This document shows, piece after piece, positions 32,963 through 43,778 of a stretch of DNA of 64,000 nt (position 1 is its first letter; every line of letters begins with the position of its first letter). The notes under the pieces were generated by a model. That model was not told the DNA's origin. It saw only the letters and a list, made by a program, of their open reading frames with translations, and did not search any database. Source of the DNA: Mya arenaria. Its lineage: Eukaryota > Mollusca > Bivalvia > Myida > Myidae. The position numbers and the translations under genes are program-made. Location of the stretch: assembly GCF_026914265.1 (NCBI RefSeq), contig NC_069136.1:36873406-36937405 (forward strand). Reading direction: 5' to 3'.

Positions 32963-34488
32963 CTAAAAAAAAATGGTTAAACTAAAATCAATCTTACTTA
33001 GCTCACCCTAATGGCAAAGCATATATCAAAATACAATTTTAGATTGAAGTAACAATGTTCTCATTTTCCTGCGTAACCACCTACAGATGAATTTTACAGT
33101 GCTTAGTTTCTCCTGGAAAGTTCAGCCCACGATAAAATGAAATCATGGTTCAAACTATCCTGGAACGTCTTTTTAACAAATTTGGTGCCTGAAACGGCAT
33201 AAGCGAAAAGGTCTATATTTAGAAACATATTTATGACACATTTTTAAACAATAAGTCAGAGACTGTTCACTGTTAAGTGCAGAAACCCCCAATCCAGCCT
33301 AGTGTAGGCATAAAATATATTTTGCCTGATAACTCTTAAGCTAAAACCCTAAGTATTGGTATGATTATAGGTCAAGTTCACTAAAAAGCTTCTCTTTCTT
33401 TAACAGAACTTGATGATTTCAGTTTACATACAATTTCAATAATGAATTGGTCTGTTTATAAAGGTGGTAACCTTTCACTCAAGAGGTCATGGGTTCATGT
33501 CCAACCAGTGGCGCCTTTTCTTGGCCTCTCATAAAGGACACCAGTAGTCGGGATTTCATGCAGAAAATGGCTTCAAAATATAACAGCTTAGTCCTGTCTT
33601 TTAAAATTTGAGCTCAAATAAATGATTATACTTCGTTTAAAGTGACACTTTATTCAAAATCAGTACATTTACACATGTATAACAAACATTCATTTTTGTG
33701 ATAAACATTTAACTACTTCCTGAATAATGCCTTTATGGAAAATATTAATTACTGATAACAAGATTGTAAACGTTTATTTAATAGCTAATACGCCAAATAT
33801 TAAATGATTGGCGAGTGCTAAAAGATTAACTACTAAAAAGACTACTATTGTCTCAGAAGGTAGAAATACCATGTTTTCTGCAGCTTACTTCCAAATTAAT
33901 CTCGGTAATCTTCTTAAAATTGATTTCCACATTTATTCATCCTTATTTGTATATTTAAATAATTGCATTAATTGTGGTAAATCTTGATTGGGAGTAAAAG
34001 TGCATCTTTAAAGTATGCTTATTTATTTGAGCTCAAATTTTCTATATACATGTACATATATGATAAATGATATCTACCTGCGAGTCATTAAATATTGGTT
34101 CATGGTACACGTCATCCTCTTCCTCAACAGGAACATCTCCATCCATTACATACTCGTCTACGGCAACTTTCACCGAGGTGCCTTTTGCCAAAATCGTGAC
34201 CCTCTCTTTATATCCAACTTGGTATTTTGCAGAATTGTATATTTCCTTGTCGTCACCTTTCCTGGTATCAGACCTTTTCATTGGTTTCTCTATCCCAACG
34301 TTTTCACTTGAGTAAGCAATATTGTCTTTTCCTGGGACGACACTGATCAAAGGTTTGAATTCGTTGACATAATCGTGTCGGATAGTCTCGGGACATGAGC
34401 GTCGTTCCTTTGGGTGGGTAGCGTAGCCCTCTCCATCGCTATGCGTGACGTTGTCTGTCTCCCATATCACTTGGTTTTCGTAGAGCGG
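32522..34488 (-). CDS. SAM-domain protein, C-terminal two exons (separate gene or alternative SHIP 3' end)
   Basis: Minus-strand exons 34078-34488 and 32522-32962 join in phase 0 (acceptor TTTTTTTTAG, donor GTAGAT) to give 283 residues. The first is acidic and rich in tyrosine motifs such as DEYVMDG and DDVYHEP. The second continues with QFYHVLETPDK and TYDKIDLSGE and ends in a SAM domain (LTLDEWLGALGLEMYHDTLV, then ENGW ... GHRLKMLHAIQYLKG). SAM domains mediate protein-protein binding, and the tyrosines look like docking sites. The first exon's left border (after TTTTTTGAAG) is inferred. It is also phase 0, so it could splice to the phase-0 end of the SHIP exon at 44500, 10 kb upstream, as an alternative tail. 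No other upstream exon was found. Confidence 0.6.
33455..33560 (+). mobile_element. tRNA-derived SINE fragment
   Basis: GGTGGTAACCTTTCACTCAA with GAGGTCATGGGTTCATGTCC has a B-box-like segment and resembles the minus-strand piece near 48945-48990 and the piece at 57470. It lies in the intron of the SAM gene. Confidence 0.4.
33637..34011 (+). mobile_element. TTAA-flanked MITE, family 1 (copy 2)
   Basis: TTAAAGTGACACTTTATTC at the left and AAAGTGCATCTTTAA at the right; the interior matches 6879-7244 (ATTAATTACTGATAACAAGA). In the intron of the SAM gene. Confidence 0.78.
34078..34488 (-). CDS. Tyrosine-rich exon upstream of the SAM exon
   Basis: 137 codons, phase 0 at both ends, donor CAG|GTAGAT. 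The left border is inferred from a T-rich AG. The open frame continues 57 bases farther upstream, so the border is uncertain. Confidence 0.55.
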
Positions 34489-36455
34489 CTTCAAAAAATT
34501 GCACCAATCTTGAACAACATAACTACATTGTATAATGGCAACCAAATGACAAATGATTGTGAATTAGAGAATTTCAAATATTATGTTGTTGTAATTCATG
34601 AATTTATTCTAATGGTAATTTAATTTTATCATGCAGTGCTCTAGCTAGACCTAAATAGTAGAGCGAGGCACCCGCTGCCCTTTTCCAGCCTTTTACTATG
34701 CCCCACTGTTGCTGCCCTATTCCAGCACCCTTTTACTACACCGTGTTGTGCCTTTTTGTTTGACCATGTCAATTTTCAGAAATAAGTGTAAAATAATAAG
34801 TATACATAATTTTGACACTTAAGTAAAGATAACAGCTTAGGTAATCATTACAAACTATTAGTATTGATAGTAATTTCAACACATACACAGTAAGAACAGA
34901 ACATTGGCCCTTGCATGTTCCCAATAAAGGCTTATTCTGTGCGCAGAAATAGAACTGTTCCTCACCTAGCACCCTGCCCTTTTCATATCCTGGCTGGAGC
35001 ACTGTTCATGGCATAATGCTTTAAAGCGAGTTATAGAAGCAAGTGCTACAATGCCTATTAAAGCATAACATTAAATCAATTTGAATATTTTCAATAAAAT
35101 ATTCAAATTATGTCAATAATTTACCATCTACAACTAAAAAATAAACATTTTCATAAGTTCTCTTTTTGTCAAGATTTGACTGCCTGATAAAAACCCCCAG
35201 AAAGACTAAGTTTCATGTATATGTTCATAAAATCACAAATCAAGCAAATTTTATTCTAAAAAAGCAACAGCGACTGTTAGTTTAATTTTTAAAACATGAA
35301 ATAAACAAACAACCAAAATAGAGGGCACATTATACTTGGCTCTGATTGGCCCGTTTGAACTGATGAACTATAAATGACAAATCAAGTTCCAGCATCTCAC
35401 ATTATCTTATGAACCCAGGCAACCCCAAACCAGACAAAATTAAAATTCAAGGTTTATCATTGAAAATGATGTTTGCTCCCTTCCCTACAGGGTTTAAATT
35501 AAAAAAATAAAGCACAAATAGGAGTTTAAAGTTAGTGTTTTTAAACTAGCAGTTTTACTTATGGCAAAGGAGTTGGTTGTGGCCAGAAGCACACTCATTG
35601 ACACTTCAGTTCAAGAATGAGAGGAATTCTGTCGAGTCATTTTGTAATCAGTCATAACATTTGAATAAAAGAGCTGACACAAACAATTTGGAAGAGAAGT
35701 GTAAATAAATGGACATGAACGAGTCACCAATTGCTATATCCCCCACCAGGTTAAGTATAGAAATATCTATTAGTGTTTTTCTTTGTTTCTATGACTTAAC
35801 CTGCACATATCTTTTAGTGTATAGTGCAGGGGAGGTCATAAAAAAAATGTCCCAGACAAAAAAAAAAAGAATAACAATGAACAAAGGGCAATAACTGTTA
35901 AAATACTAAACACAGAGCCAGGGATTCCTGTGCACTGTGTCTGCCCTCCTCTTCAATACGATCTTCCCGTGTATGAGGTCCATACCTCAGAGACTTCTGG
36001 AGTTAAGCTTCAGACAAAAATTAAGGGCAATAAATCTAGTTATAACTAAAAATACCATAAACAGTGTTACAGTTCCTAAGCATGTAATTAATCTTAATTC
36101 TGGTAACACCTTTCTGTTTTGAAGTATGGAGTAAATGCCTTCAAGTTTTTTTGAGTTGTGCTCTGGACAAAAATGGTACCAAAAACTGAGTTATGGTTCT
36201 TATGCACTGCACTTCTTCTCAATACGATCTCTCTGTATATGAGTTTTGGTCTGGACTGGGAGTAGGATTTGTTATGGTACCAGGTCTGGACAAGCTGCTT
36301 CCTTTTTTAATGCATGCCGTAAAAGTGGCAGGGGAGGAAATTCAGCAATGACTGAAGCTAGGACAATGCTTCTCGGGCACTGCACCTGTGCATATATTCC
36401 TCTATTTATGTTCCAAGTTTCATTGAAATCCTGTCAGTTGATTTTAAGTTATTCT
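34489..36455. repeat. Repeat-rich intergenic or intron DNA, no gene seen
   Basis: Includes a pair of blocks with CCCTTTTCCAGC/CACCCTTTTACTAC words (34640-34760), echoed at 34965-35005. Degenerate repeats at 35800-36420 (GCACTGTGTCTGCCCTCCTC, CAATACGATCTTCCCGTGTA and a later version at 36205) are of bivalve type. No supported exon. Confidence 0.45.
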
Positions 36456-36612
36456 CTAGACAACAGTGTGCAGACAACAATGTGACAGACATCAGTGTGA
36501 CAGGCAACAATGTGACAGACAACAGTGTGACAGACATCAGTGTGACAGGCAACAATGTGACAGACAACAATATGACAGACAACAGTGTGACAGGCAACAA
36601 TGTAACAGATTA
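36456..36612. repeat. Minisatellite, 17-18-bp unit
   Basis: About nine tandem copies of GTGACAGACAACAxT / GTGACAGGCAACAAT. Open frames on the minus strand here are the repeat read through. Confidence 0.85.
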
Positions 36613-38130
36613 ACAAAGCGGCTCCATGAAATCTAAAACCCATCTATTTTCTTATTTACCTGGTAAATATATTTTTGTACTATAATGAATATATCCCAAA
36701 CCAAACTATCCGCTTGAGACACTCAAACACTTCCAGAACTGTTTACCAACACAAAAACTACCACCGAATTCTAAATATCACAATTATATAATAATTACCT
36801 GATGAGAATTACATGAGTTACACAATCTCTGATAAAAAGATATTGATATTATTTAATAACATACCTTGCCATTTTAAAACCAGCACCAAGTTAAAATTAA
36901 ATTCAGAGATGGTATATAATATTGACCAGTAGGCAATTCTGAATAAAAAGTACTATAAAAAATACTTGACCTAATGTGCTTTATAATTTGTATCTTGCGC
37001 TATTTTTTTACCAAGCATCATCCAAAAAACAAACAATATTTAATACCATCTCACAACTGTTAAAAGGCTATGTGACAGTCTTCCAATAATATTCATACAT
37101 GTGCTATAATAAATAAGAATGTCGTACTGTCAAGACATGAATCTTATTAATATAATTAAGCATGTTAAATTATCTCCTAAAAATGTAAAGGAAAGCATTG
37201 CATGGCTTATAAGACAGCTTTATGTATTTTAATAAACATATCTCCATGGTGTAGCGTTTTGGTAAACAAGCGCCATCGCTCCTCTGTTTTTAATTCAGAT
37301 GAAAAAGGGGCATAACTCCACAATTGTTAAAGCTAGATTTATGGGCCCTGCTTTCCATGCGCCAATTGTCTTTGGCAACATGTGTACCAAGTTTTATTTA
37401 AACCTACCAATACTTTTTTAGATATATGGCAACGATTAACGTTTTTAAACAACACCTCTACCAACGACAACAACACCATGGCAACGACAATATTTTGATG
37501 TTTTTTCTATGGATAGAACAGATTAGCAAAAATTGTATAATAAACAAGAGGACATGCATAATACAAGTTTTCCTAAACATGTAAAAAGCACTTCATGTAT
37601 TAATGCAGCTCTATGCATAATATAAACAGATCTTTATGGCATATCATTTGGGTCAAAAGTCACCTAAAGAGTGCTGAAGAAAAATTAAGATACACATCTA
37701 GTTTATCAAACAAAATTATCAGTATAAGGTGACTTAAGACCCAAATTGTACTCCATATATAATGCCCTCCACCAAAGCAGTTTTGTCATAATATTTAAGT
37801 TGTTGATCATTTAAGATTTTTCGGCTCAATAAGCGTCATGATTTTTTTGGAGTAATGAAGTCGAAGGTTTTTAAACTTTGAAATGTTATTGACACAAGGA
37901 CTTTATTTTTAAACAAGAGCATGGCATGGGGATGCCAAAGATTGAAATTAAATTTCAGACAGCCTCCAATTTGACATGACACTGAACCACCCTGATATGA
38001 ATAATCATAACTGTTCAGCCAATGAGAGAGATTTAGTATTCACATGATAACTTAATATACTGAAAACACACACATGGACTCTGCTGCCTTGTATTCTTAT
38101 GTTCAACAATGTATGTAACTATTAAAGGCC
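36613..38130. other. Non-coding, dispersed repeats
   Basis: Contains degenerate pieces such as GGGGCATAACTCCACAATTG (37309) and edges AACAAGAGxxCATG (37547, 37912). No gene recognised. Confidence 0.4.
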
Positions 38131-38243
38131 AAAGGGGTACATCACATAAAGGTTTTGGGTGATCTGGGGATATTGATACCCCTATATATAGAGGTATCAA
38201 TACCCCAAGACCACCCAAAACCTTTATGTGATGTACCCCTTTG
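38131..38243. repeat. Long near-perfect palindrome
   Basis: The arms (AAAGGGGTACATCACATAAA... and complement) are about 54 bp each with two or three mismatches and almost no loop, centred at CCCCTATATATAGAGG near 38185. Can form a cruciform or a stable RNA hairpin. Confidence 0.8.
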
Positions 38244-40046
38244 TCAAAGGCGGTTGTTATCTTATTAAGCATGATAGTTTTAATTAAACGCCAAGTTTCC
38301 GAGTTAGGTCTGTCATTTAAGAGTTCGCAGATTAAATCTTAAAGGGACTGCCTCATGTTTTTGTAAAATGCATTTCTTTTGTCTGACAAAATAAAGTGTG
38401 GAAAATCGTTAGTAGAGTTAAAACTAATATACTGATGGCTGGAACCCTTCAACAAAATAATGTTAATACATGCTCAAATATTGGCTTTGAAGTCCCCAAT
38501 GTTGAATAGTGCTGGTTACCCTTTTCAACAACTTTAGTAAAAGGTTAAGATATCCTTATGCTGGTAAAAGAGTTATCGTGGGTGTGTGGTTTTGTTGCTA
38601 GTTTTTACTTTTTCCTTAAAACCTGAGTATGTTCTCTTTTCACTAAAACCAGAATATTTTTTTACACTTAAAGTGATTTTTTTCTGCAATTTCGGTAGCA
38701 TAAAGTAAAATAGTTATAATATTAGTGTTTTCAGATGCATTACTGGGAAAATACAATTTTGGTGCCAAAACAAGTAATAAGAGAGTCCATTTCAGATGAA
38801 AGGATTTGAAGATTTCCTGACAACCTTTTACTTTTTTATTGTTTCAGAGAAGAATTTTTTTTTTCAGACACAATCTTATGAACTTTAACATTTAGTAAGT
38901 CAAACATTGAATAACCCTATTATCATAAATGACGTGTTGTTTTTAAAAAATACAGAACATAAATAATAAATAGCCAAAATTATCTTTCTTTTATTTTTGT
39001 ATCAAAAAACAGTTGCCAAACACATGTATTTGAATTAACATTTAAGTTTTTTTAATCAAACAACAACAAAAATATGTCATAAATAAGCTAAAAAAGGGTG
39101 CTTGCATAAAGAACATAATAGCCATTTGAAGCATTTGGTATATATAACGTAAGTTGTTGGTTGTGCCATGAACAAAACTTGTAGATGCTGTGCTAATTGC
39201 CGTGAGAAGAATTAGCCTTTATATAAAAAAGTAATGTGTAATGTTATGTAACTAAAACAAAAGTGTGCATAATAGGTAAAAAAGAAAAGCTTAATTTTCA
39301 TCATTAAGTTTCTTCTCGTAAAAGATGACTAAGAGAGCTAGAAACAAGAGTTCTCCTGAACGAACATCAAACGCTCGCCTGTTAATGATTTTAAGGTTAA
39401 ACGAGTGAAATTAACCGAATAATTATAAAAGCCAGGATTATGGACCGTTCTATACACATGCATATTATCTTTGATAACATGTGTAACAAGTTTCATGAGA
39501 ATATATTGAACTTTTATTGAATTATGGCCAAGTTTTTTCATGATGACGACCCAAAGGTCATGAAATAATCTGACATTTTCTTCCAAACACATATGGGCTA
39601 AAAATTTAATATCAAGAAAATGAAATCAAGTTACTGTGTTATTGGCACTTAAGTGGCTAGATAGAAAAAGTTTACACAAAAAATGATCCAATATAATTTA
39701 ATGAATCAGATTATTTAATAGGATGTCACGAAATAAAATATGACTTGCTATAATGGGAAATAAATCAAAATTGTCTCACTCAGGTTGATTAAGGATTACC
39801 AGTAAATTAAAATAAATAAAACACAATCTGCCGGCAGATATGATTAAACTAAAACATAAAACAATCGCTGTAAAATGTATTTCAGGAAAAAATAATATGG
39901 TAATTAATTTTTGATGTGCTGTGGCTGACAAAAAAAGGCCATTTGTAAAATGCACTTATTGTTAATTAGTGTTACCTTTCATAATACACTTAACATTGTG
40001 TGTATACCACATGATAAAGGTGAATTAATAGTAAAGTTATCTTTGT
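38244..40046. other. Non-coding, AT-rich
   Basis: A TTAAAGGGACTGCCTCATG edge at 38339 looks like the end of another TTAA-type element, but its partner end was not found. An AACAAGAGTTCTCC edge is at 39345. No gene seen. Confidence 0.4.
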
Positions 40047-40450
40047 TTAAAGATGCACTCTTACTCCCAAATAAGATTTTTCACAATTAATACAATTGTT
40101 TTAATATACGGTACCAAAACGGAAGAATCAATGTCAAAATCAATAGTTCTTATAATAATACTGAGTTTAATTTGAAAGAAAGGTGCAGAAAACATGGCAT
40201 TTCTACCTTATGAGATGATAGCTGATCACAGTAAATCTTTTAGCACTCACCAATCATTTAATATTTTTGCATTTTCAGCTATTAAATGCACGGTTACAAT
40301 ATTGTTATCAGTAATTTATATTTAATATATTAATTTCCATAAAGGCATTTTTTCGTAAGTAGTTAAAGATTTATTACTCAAATTTATGTTTGTTATTCAT
40401 GTGTATGAATTAATTTTGAATAAGATTATCACATGAAAATCTTCATTTAA
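40047..40450 (-). mobile_element. TTAA-flanked MITE, family 1 (copy 3, diverged right end)
   Basis: Starts TTAAAGATGCACTCTTACTC; the interior matches family 1 in reverse. The far end is altered (TTATCACATGAAAATCTTCA) before a TTAA at 40447. Confidence 0.65.
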
Positions 40451-40780
40451 AGCAAAATGTTGCCTTCCGACGTATCATATATGACATAATTTATCACATG
40501 GCATACCTGGTACACACACTGTTTAAGAAGTTAAAAATATATTGCAAAATGTGATGCTACAATATAAGGCTATGGATCGATCATGCTTGTGTGTCTGAAC
40601 TACTTGCTGTTATCAAATACCTGGTGTCAAATAATATGAAACATTGGGAGAAAATTGAGAAAAGGTGCTCCACCACACTATAAAACCAGGACTGAAATTA
40701 TATCGAATATCAGGAAGTTACATGCATATCCTACCATTTAAAAAAAAACATTGTGGTGTATGATATAAGTAGTTTTTTTC

Positions 40781-41256
40781 TTAAAGGGACTAGACACCAG
40801 ATGTAACAACTGCAAGAAAAAAAAGAAAATTGTTAAAAACTTACCGTACATAAACTTGATATTGTTTGTACAACGCATTTAATCTTAATTACTGATGTAT
40901 CACATCGCTGTCGACACATAAATCTTTTGCAGTTTTTGTGTATTTTCCAATTAGCAAACTTACTTGGTTTGTCAACCACATAAATATAAATACCAGAAAA
41001 TTTGAAATAGCTTTGATATATCTATCTGTACTAATCACTTGACTTTCACATGATAAATATACACACTATAAACTGGGAAACCAGTATTTTTAAACAGATA
41101 AACTCAACCAGTGTTTTTAAACGGGTAAACTCAGCTGGGACAGTGACATGCTATTATTTAATCATGGCCTCAAACTAGCTTATATTGCCAATTCTAGTCT
41201 TACTTTGAAGAAATACACTATTTGACAATTTTGGGACCAGTGTCTAGTCCCTTTAA
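40781..41256 (+). mobile_element. TTAA-flanked MITE, family 3 (copy 1)
   Basis: TTAAAGGGACTAGACACCAG at the left and CCAGTGTCTAGTCCCTTTAA at the right. The interior shares TACTGATGTATCACAT and GACTTTCACATGATAAATAT-like blocks with 61656-62074. Confidence 0.78.
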
Positions 41257-42250
41257 TAGTTTACTTCCTATAATTATAGATATGAAATTATTAACTGTTG
41301 AAAACATAGTTTGGGCTTATTTCTGTATCTATTTAAATGAAACATATTGTACCAATAGTTTAGATCTTTGTTAAAGTTAACAACATTTGTAACATAATCG
41401 TTGTTAACTTTCTAATTGTTACTGATCTAGCATGATCTGCCGTATTTCTAACAAGATTTGAGACAGCTGTTCCAGCCATACTTCTTTATGTGCAAACATT
41501 TGAGCACATAATCAAATATTACATATTTTAAAATTAACAAATATACTGTTAATTAAACATTGTTAACTTTAATCAAGTTCTGACCAATTGGCCCATCATG
41601 TGACACAGTCAGAAAAAAAGAGTCACAACAGATTTGTTCATAATAAATATATTCAGATCAAACAAGAATAGTGCTGAGCAAAAACTGATTCTAGCCTGTT
41701 GTTGTTATTCAGTCAAACAAGGGGAATAACTCTACAATTAATTAAGCCAGAGTTGTGGGTCTTGAATATCTTATTTTTTTTAGAGTTATGGCCAAAAGTT
41801 TTTGCACTACGAAGATGATGCTGACCACACCAAGGCATGGACAACACTCGAAATATTATTTGAAAAAAGGACCAGCTAAAAAATGACTAATTAATAAGGG
41901 ATTTTTTTATCAGTATTTTCAAATACTTAGCTATGATTGCCTGCATAAAGAGGCACATAGGACTATTTTTCGCAGCACATTTAACATATTTATTATGTTA
42001 ATTAATGTCTAAAGCTTTGTTTAAGACTTAAAATATGATTAAGAGCTATATATTGCAAGTACATGCATTAAAATATAATCTTGCAAAAGAACAGTAAAAG
42101 CATTAGAAAGTATAAAAAACAGAACTGGAAATTTCACACAAGAACTTAATGATAATTCTATCGTAATTCTATGGGCACAAAATGAGATTTAATTTTTTTT
42201 TTAAATCCTTCAGTTGTATATTAATTATGGCACAATGGAATTACATATTA
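41257..42250. other. Non-coding, AT-rich
   Basis: A degenerate GGGGAATAACTCTACAATTA block lies at 41720. Nothing else is recognised. Confidence 0.4.

Positions 42251-42310
<60 letters not shown>
42251..42310. repeat. (GAT)20 microsatellite
   Basis: Sixty bases of uninterrupted GAT. Probably polymorphic in length. Confidence 0.97.
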
Positions 42311-42764
42311 AATAAAATGTTTTTTTGGAAAATTTGAGTGACTATACAAAACAATTAGAAAAATTGAAACTCTATTCTGAATTGATGTATCACTTTTGAA
42401 TGTTTCAAAAAGCAATTTAGTCTAAATTTAAAATAGTACTCCTAACTAAACTCCTAACTAATTCATCAAGCTAATTTGTTGATTATAACACACATTCAAT
42501 CTGCATTGAAATCTATGTCTGAGCAAAACAAAACAAATCAATTTTTGAGCATGCATGTAACTTTTAGAAACAAATGAGTATTAAATGACAGTCTATGAGC
42601 CACATCATAAGAAAATGAACATTTCCAGTTCTATTCATAAGGTTAACTAAGCTCACTAGCTAAGCGAAAGGAAAAACGTCATGGGTTGTCTAGCTATATA
42701 ATGTTGAATACATGTAAATTATTTCATGAGTGCAAGAACATAGCTTTTAGCCGTGTACTAACAT

Positions 42765-43165
42765 GTTTCCATGCTATAATAACATGTTTCCAATCAGTAA
42801 TTTTCGTGTTTCCATATTGAAAGGACATGTTTCCATATTATAATAACATGTTTCCATATTGTAATAAAATGTTTCCATGCAATAATTTCAATTTTCCATA
42901 TTATAATAACATGTTTCCATGCAGTAATTTTCATGTTTCCATATTGTTATGTTATAAAATGTTTCCATGCTGTAATAAAATGCTTCCTGCTGTAATAACA
43001 TGTTTCCATGCAATAATTTCAATTTTCCATATTATAATAACATGTTTCCATGCAGTAATTTTCATGTTTCCATATTGTAATAACATTTTTCCTTGCAGAA
43101 TTTTTTGTCTTTTCATATTGTAATAACCTGTTTCCATGCAATCATTTCATGTTTCCATGCTAAGA
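42765..43165. repeat. Minisatellite with CATGTTTCCATATTGTAATAA unit
   Basis: About 18 degenerate units of 20-22 bp (ATGTTTCCATxxxxxAATA). Open frames on both strands are by-products. Confidence 0.85.
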
Positions 43166-43547
43166 CTAACAGAAAGTTCAGAAAATCTCTTTACAAAAAT
43201 ATTTGGGATACTTAATCATTCATAGAATTACTAATCCACAAAAATATACTTAAAAATTTAAAAATATACTTAAAAATTCATTCAAAATAAAATGTCAAAA
43301 GCATGGGATATGGTATGCCTGTGAGGTTTAGATAAACTGTTATCAGCCTAACAACAAAAATGTATCTTTGAAAATCAAACATTTCACATCTGACTTTTCA
43401 AATTCGTCTTTGAACAAAATGTTTACACGCACATATGCACAGAAGCTATGTTTTTGCACCCAATCAGCATTTTAAATATAACGCAATATGAGTATGTGTA
43501 GAAGAGGGAATAAATATATTGAATATTGGCACAGAATAAAGTAGATA

Positions 43548-43778
43548 TCACACTTTGTTTAGATCGCGAATGCTCGCTAGTATCATCCGCTGGTGTTCGG
43601 GCACTTCCACACCGATTCGTATGAGATCTTCGAGCTTTAATTCACCGAGATAAAGTAGACTGTCCCATCCGTAGTCCGTAAAGTTTTTTTCATACACGGA
43701 CAGGTTAAGCTGGGCTAACCATTCATCGAGAGTCTTAGGGCGTTTGTGTCCGTCTTGTCGGTTGATGTAATGATGATC
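43548..43778 (-). CDS. INPPL1: SHIP exon: C-terminal SAM domain and stop
   Basis: Acceptor TCATTCATTCCAG, phase 0. Encodes DHHYINRQDGHKRPKTLDEW onward through the SAM domain to ASIRDLNKV and stop. The GWDxLxxLxxL pattern matches vertebrate SHIP2 SAM. Confidence 0.88.
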   Translation of the reverse strand, partial: DHHYINRQDGHKRPKTLDEWLAQLNLSVYEKNFTDYGWDSLLYLGELKLEDLIRIGVEVPEHQRMILASIRDLNKV

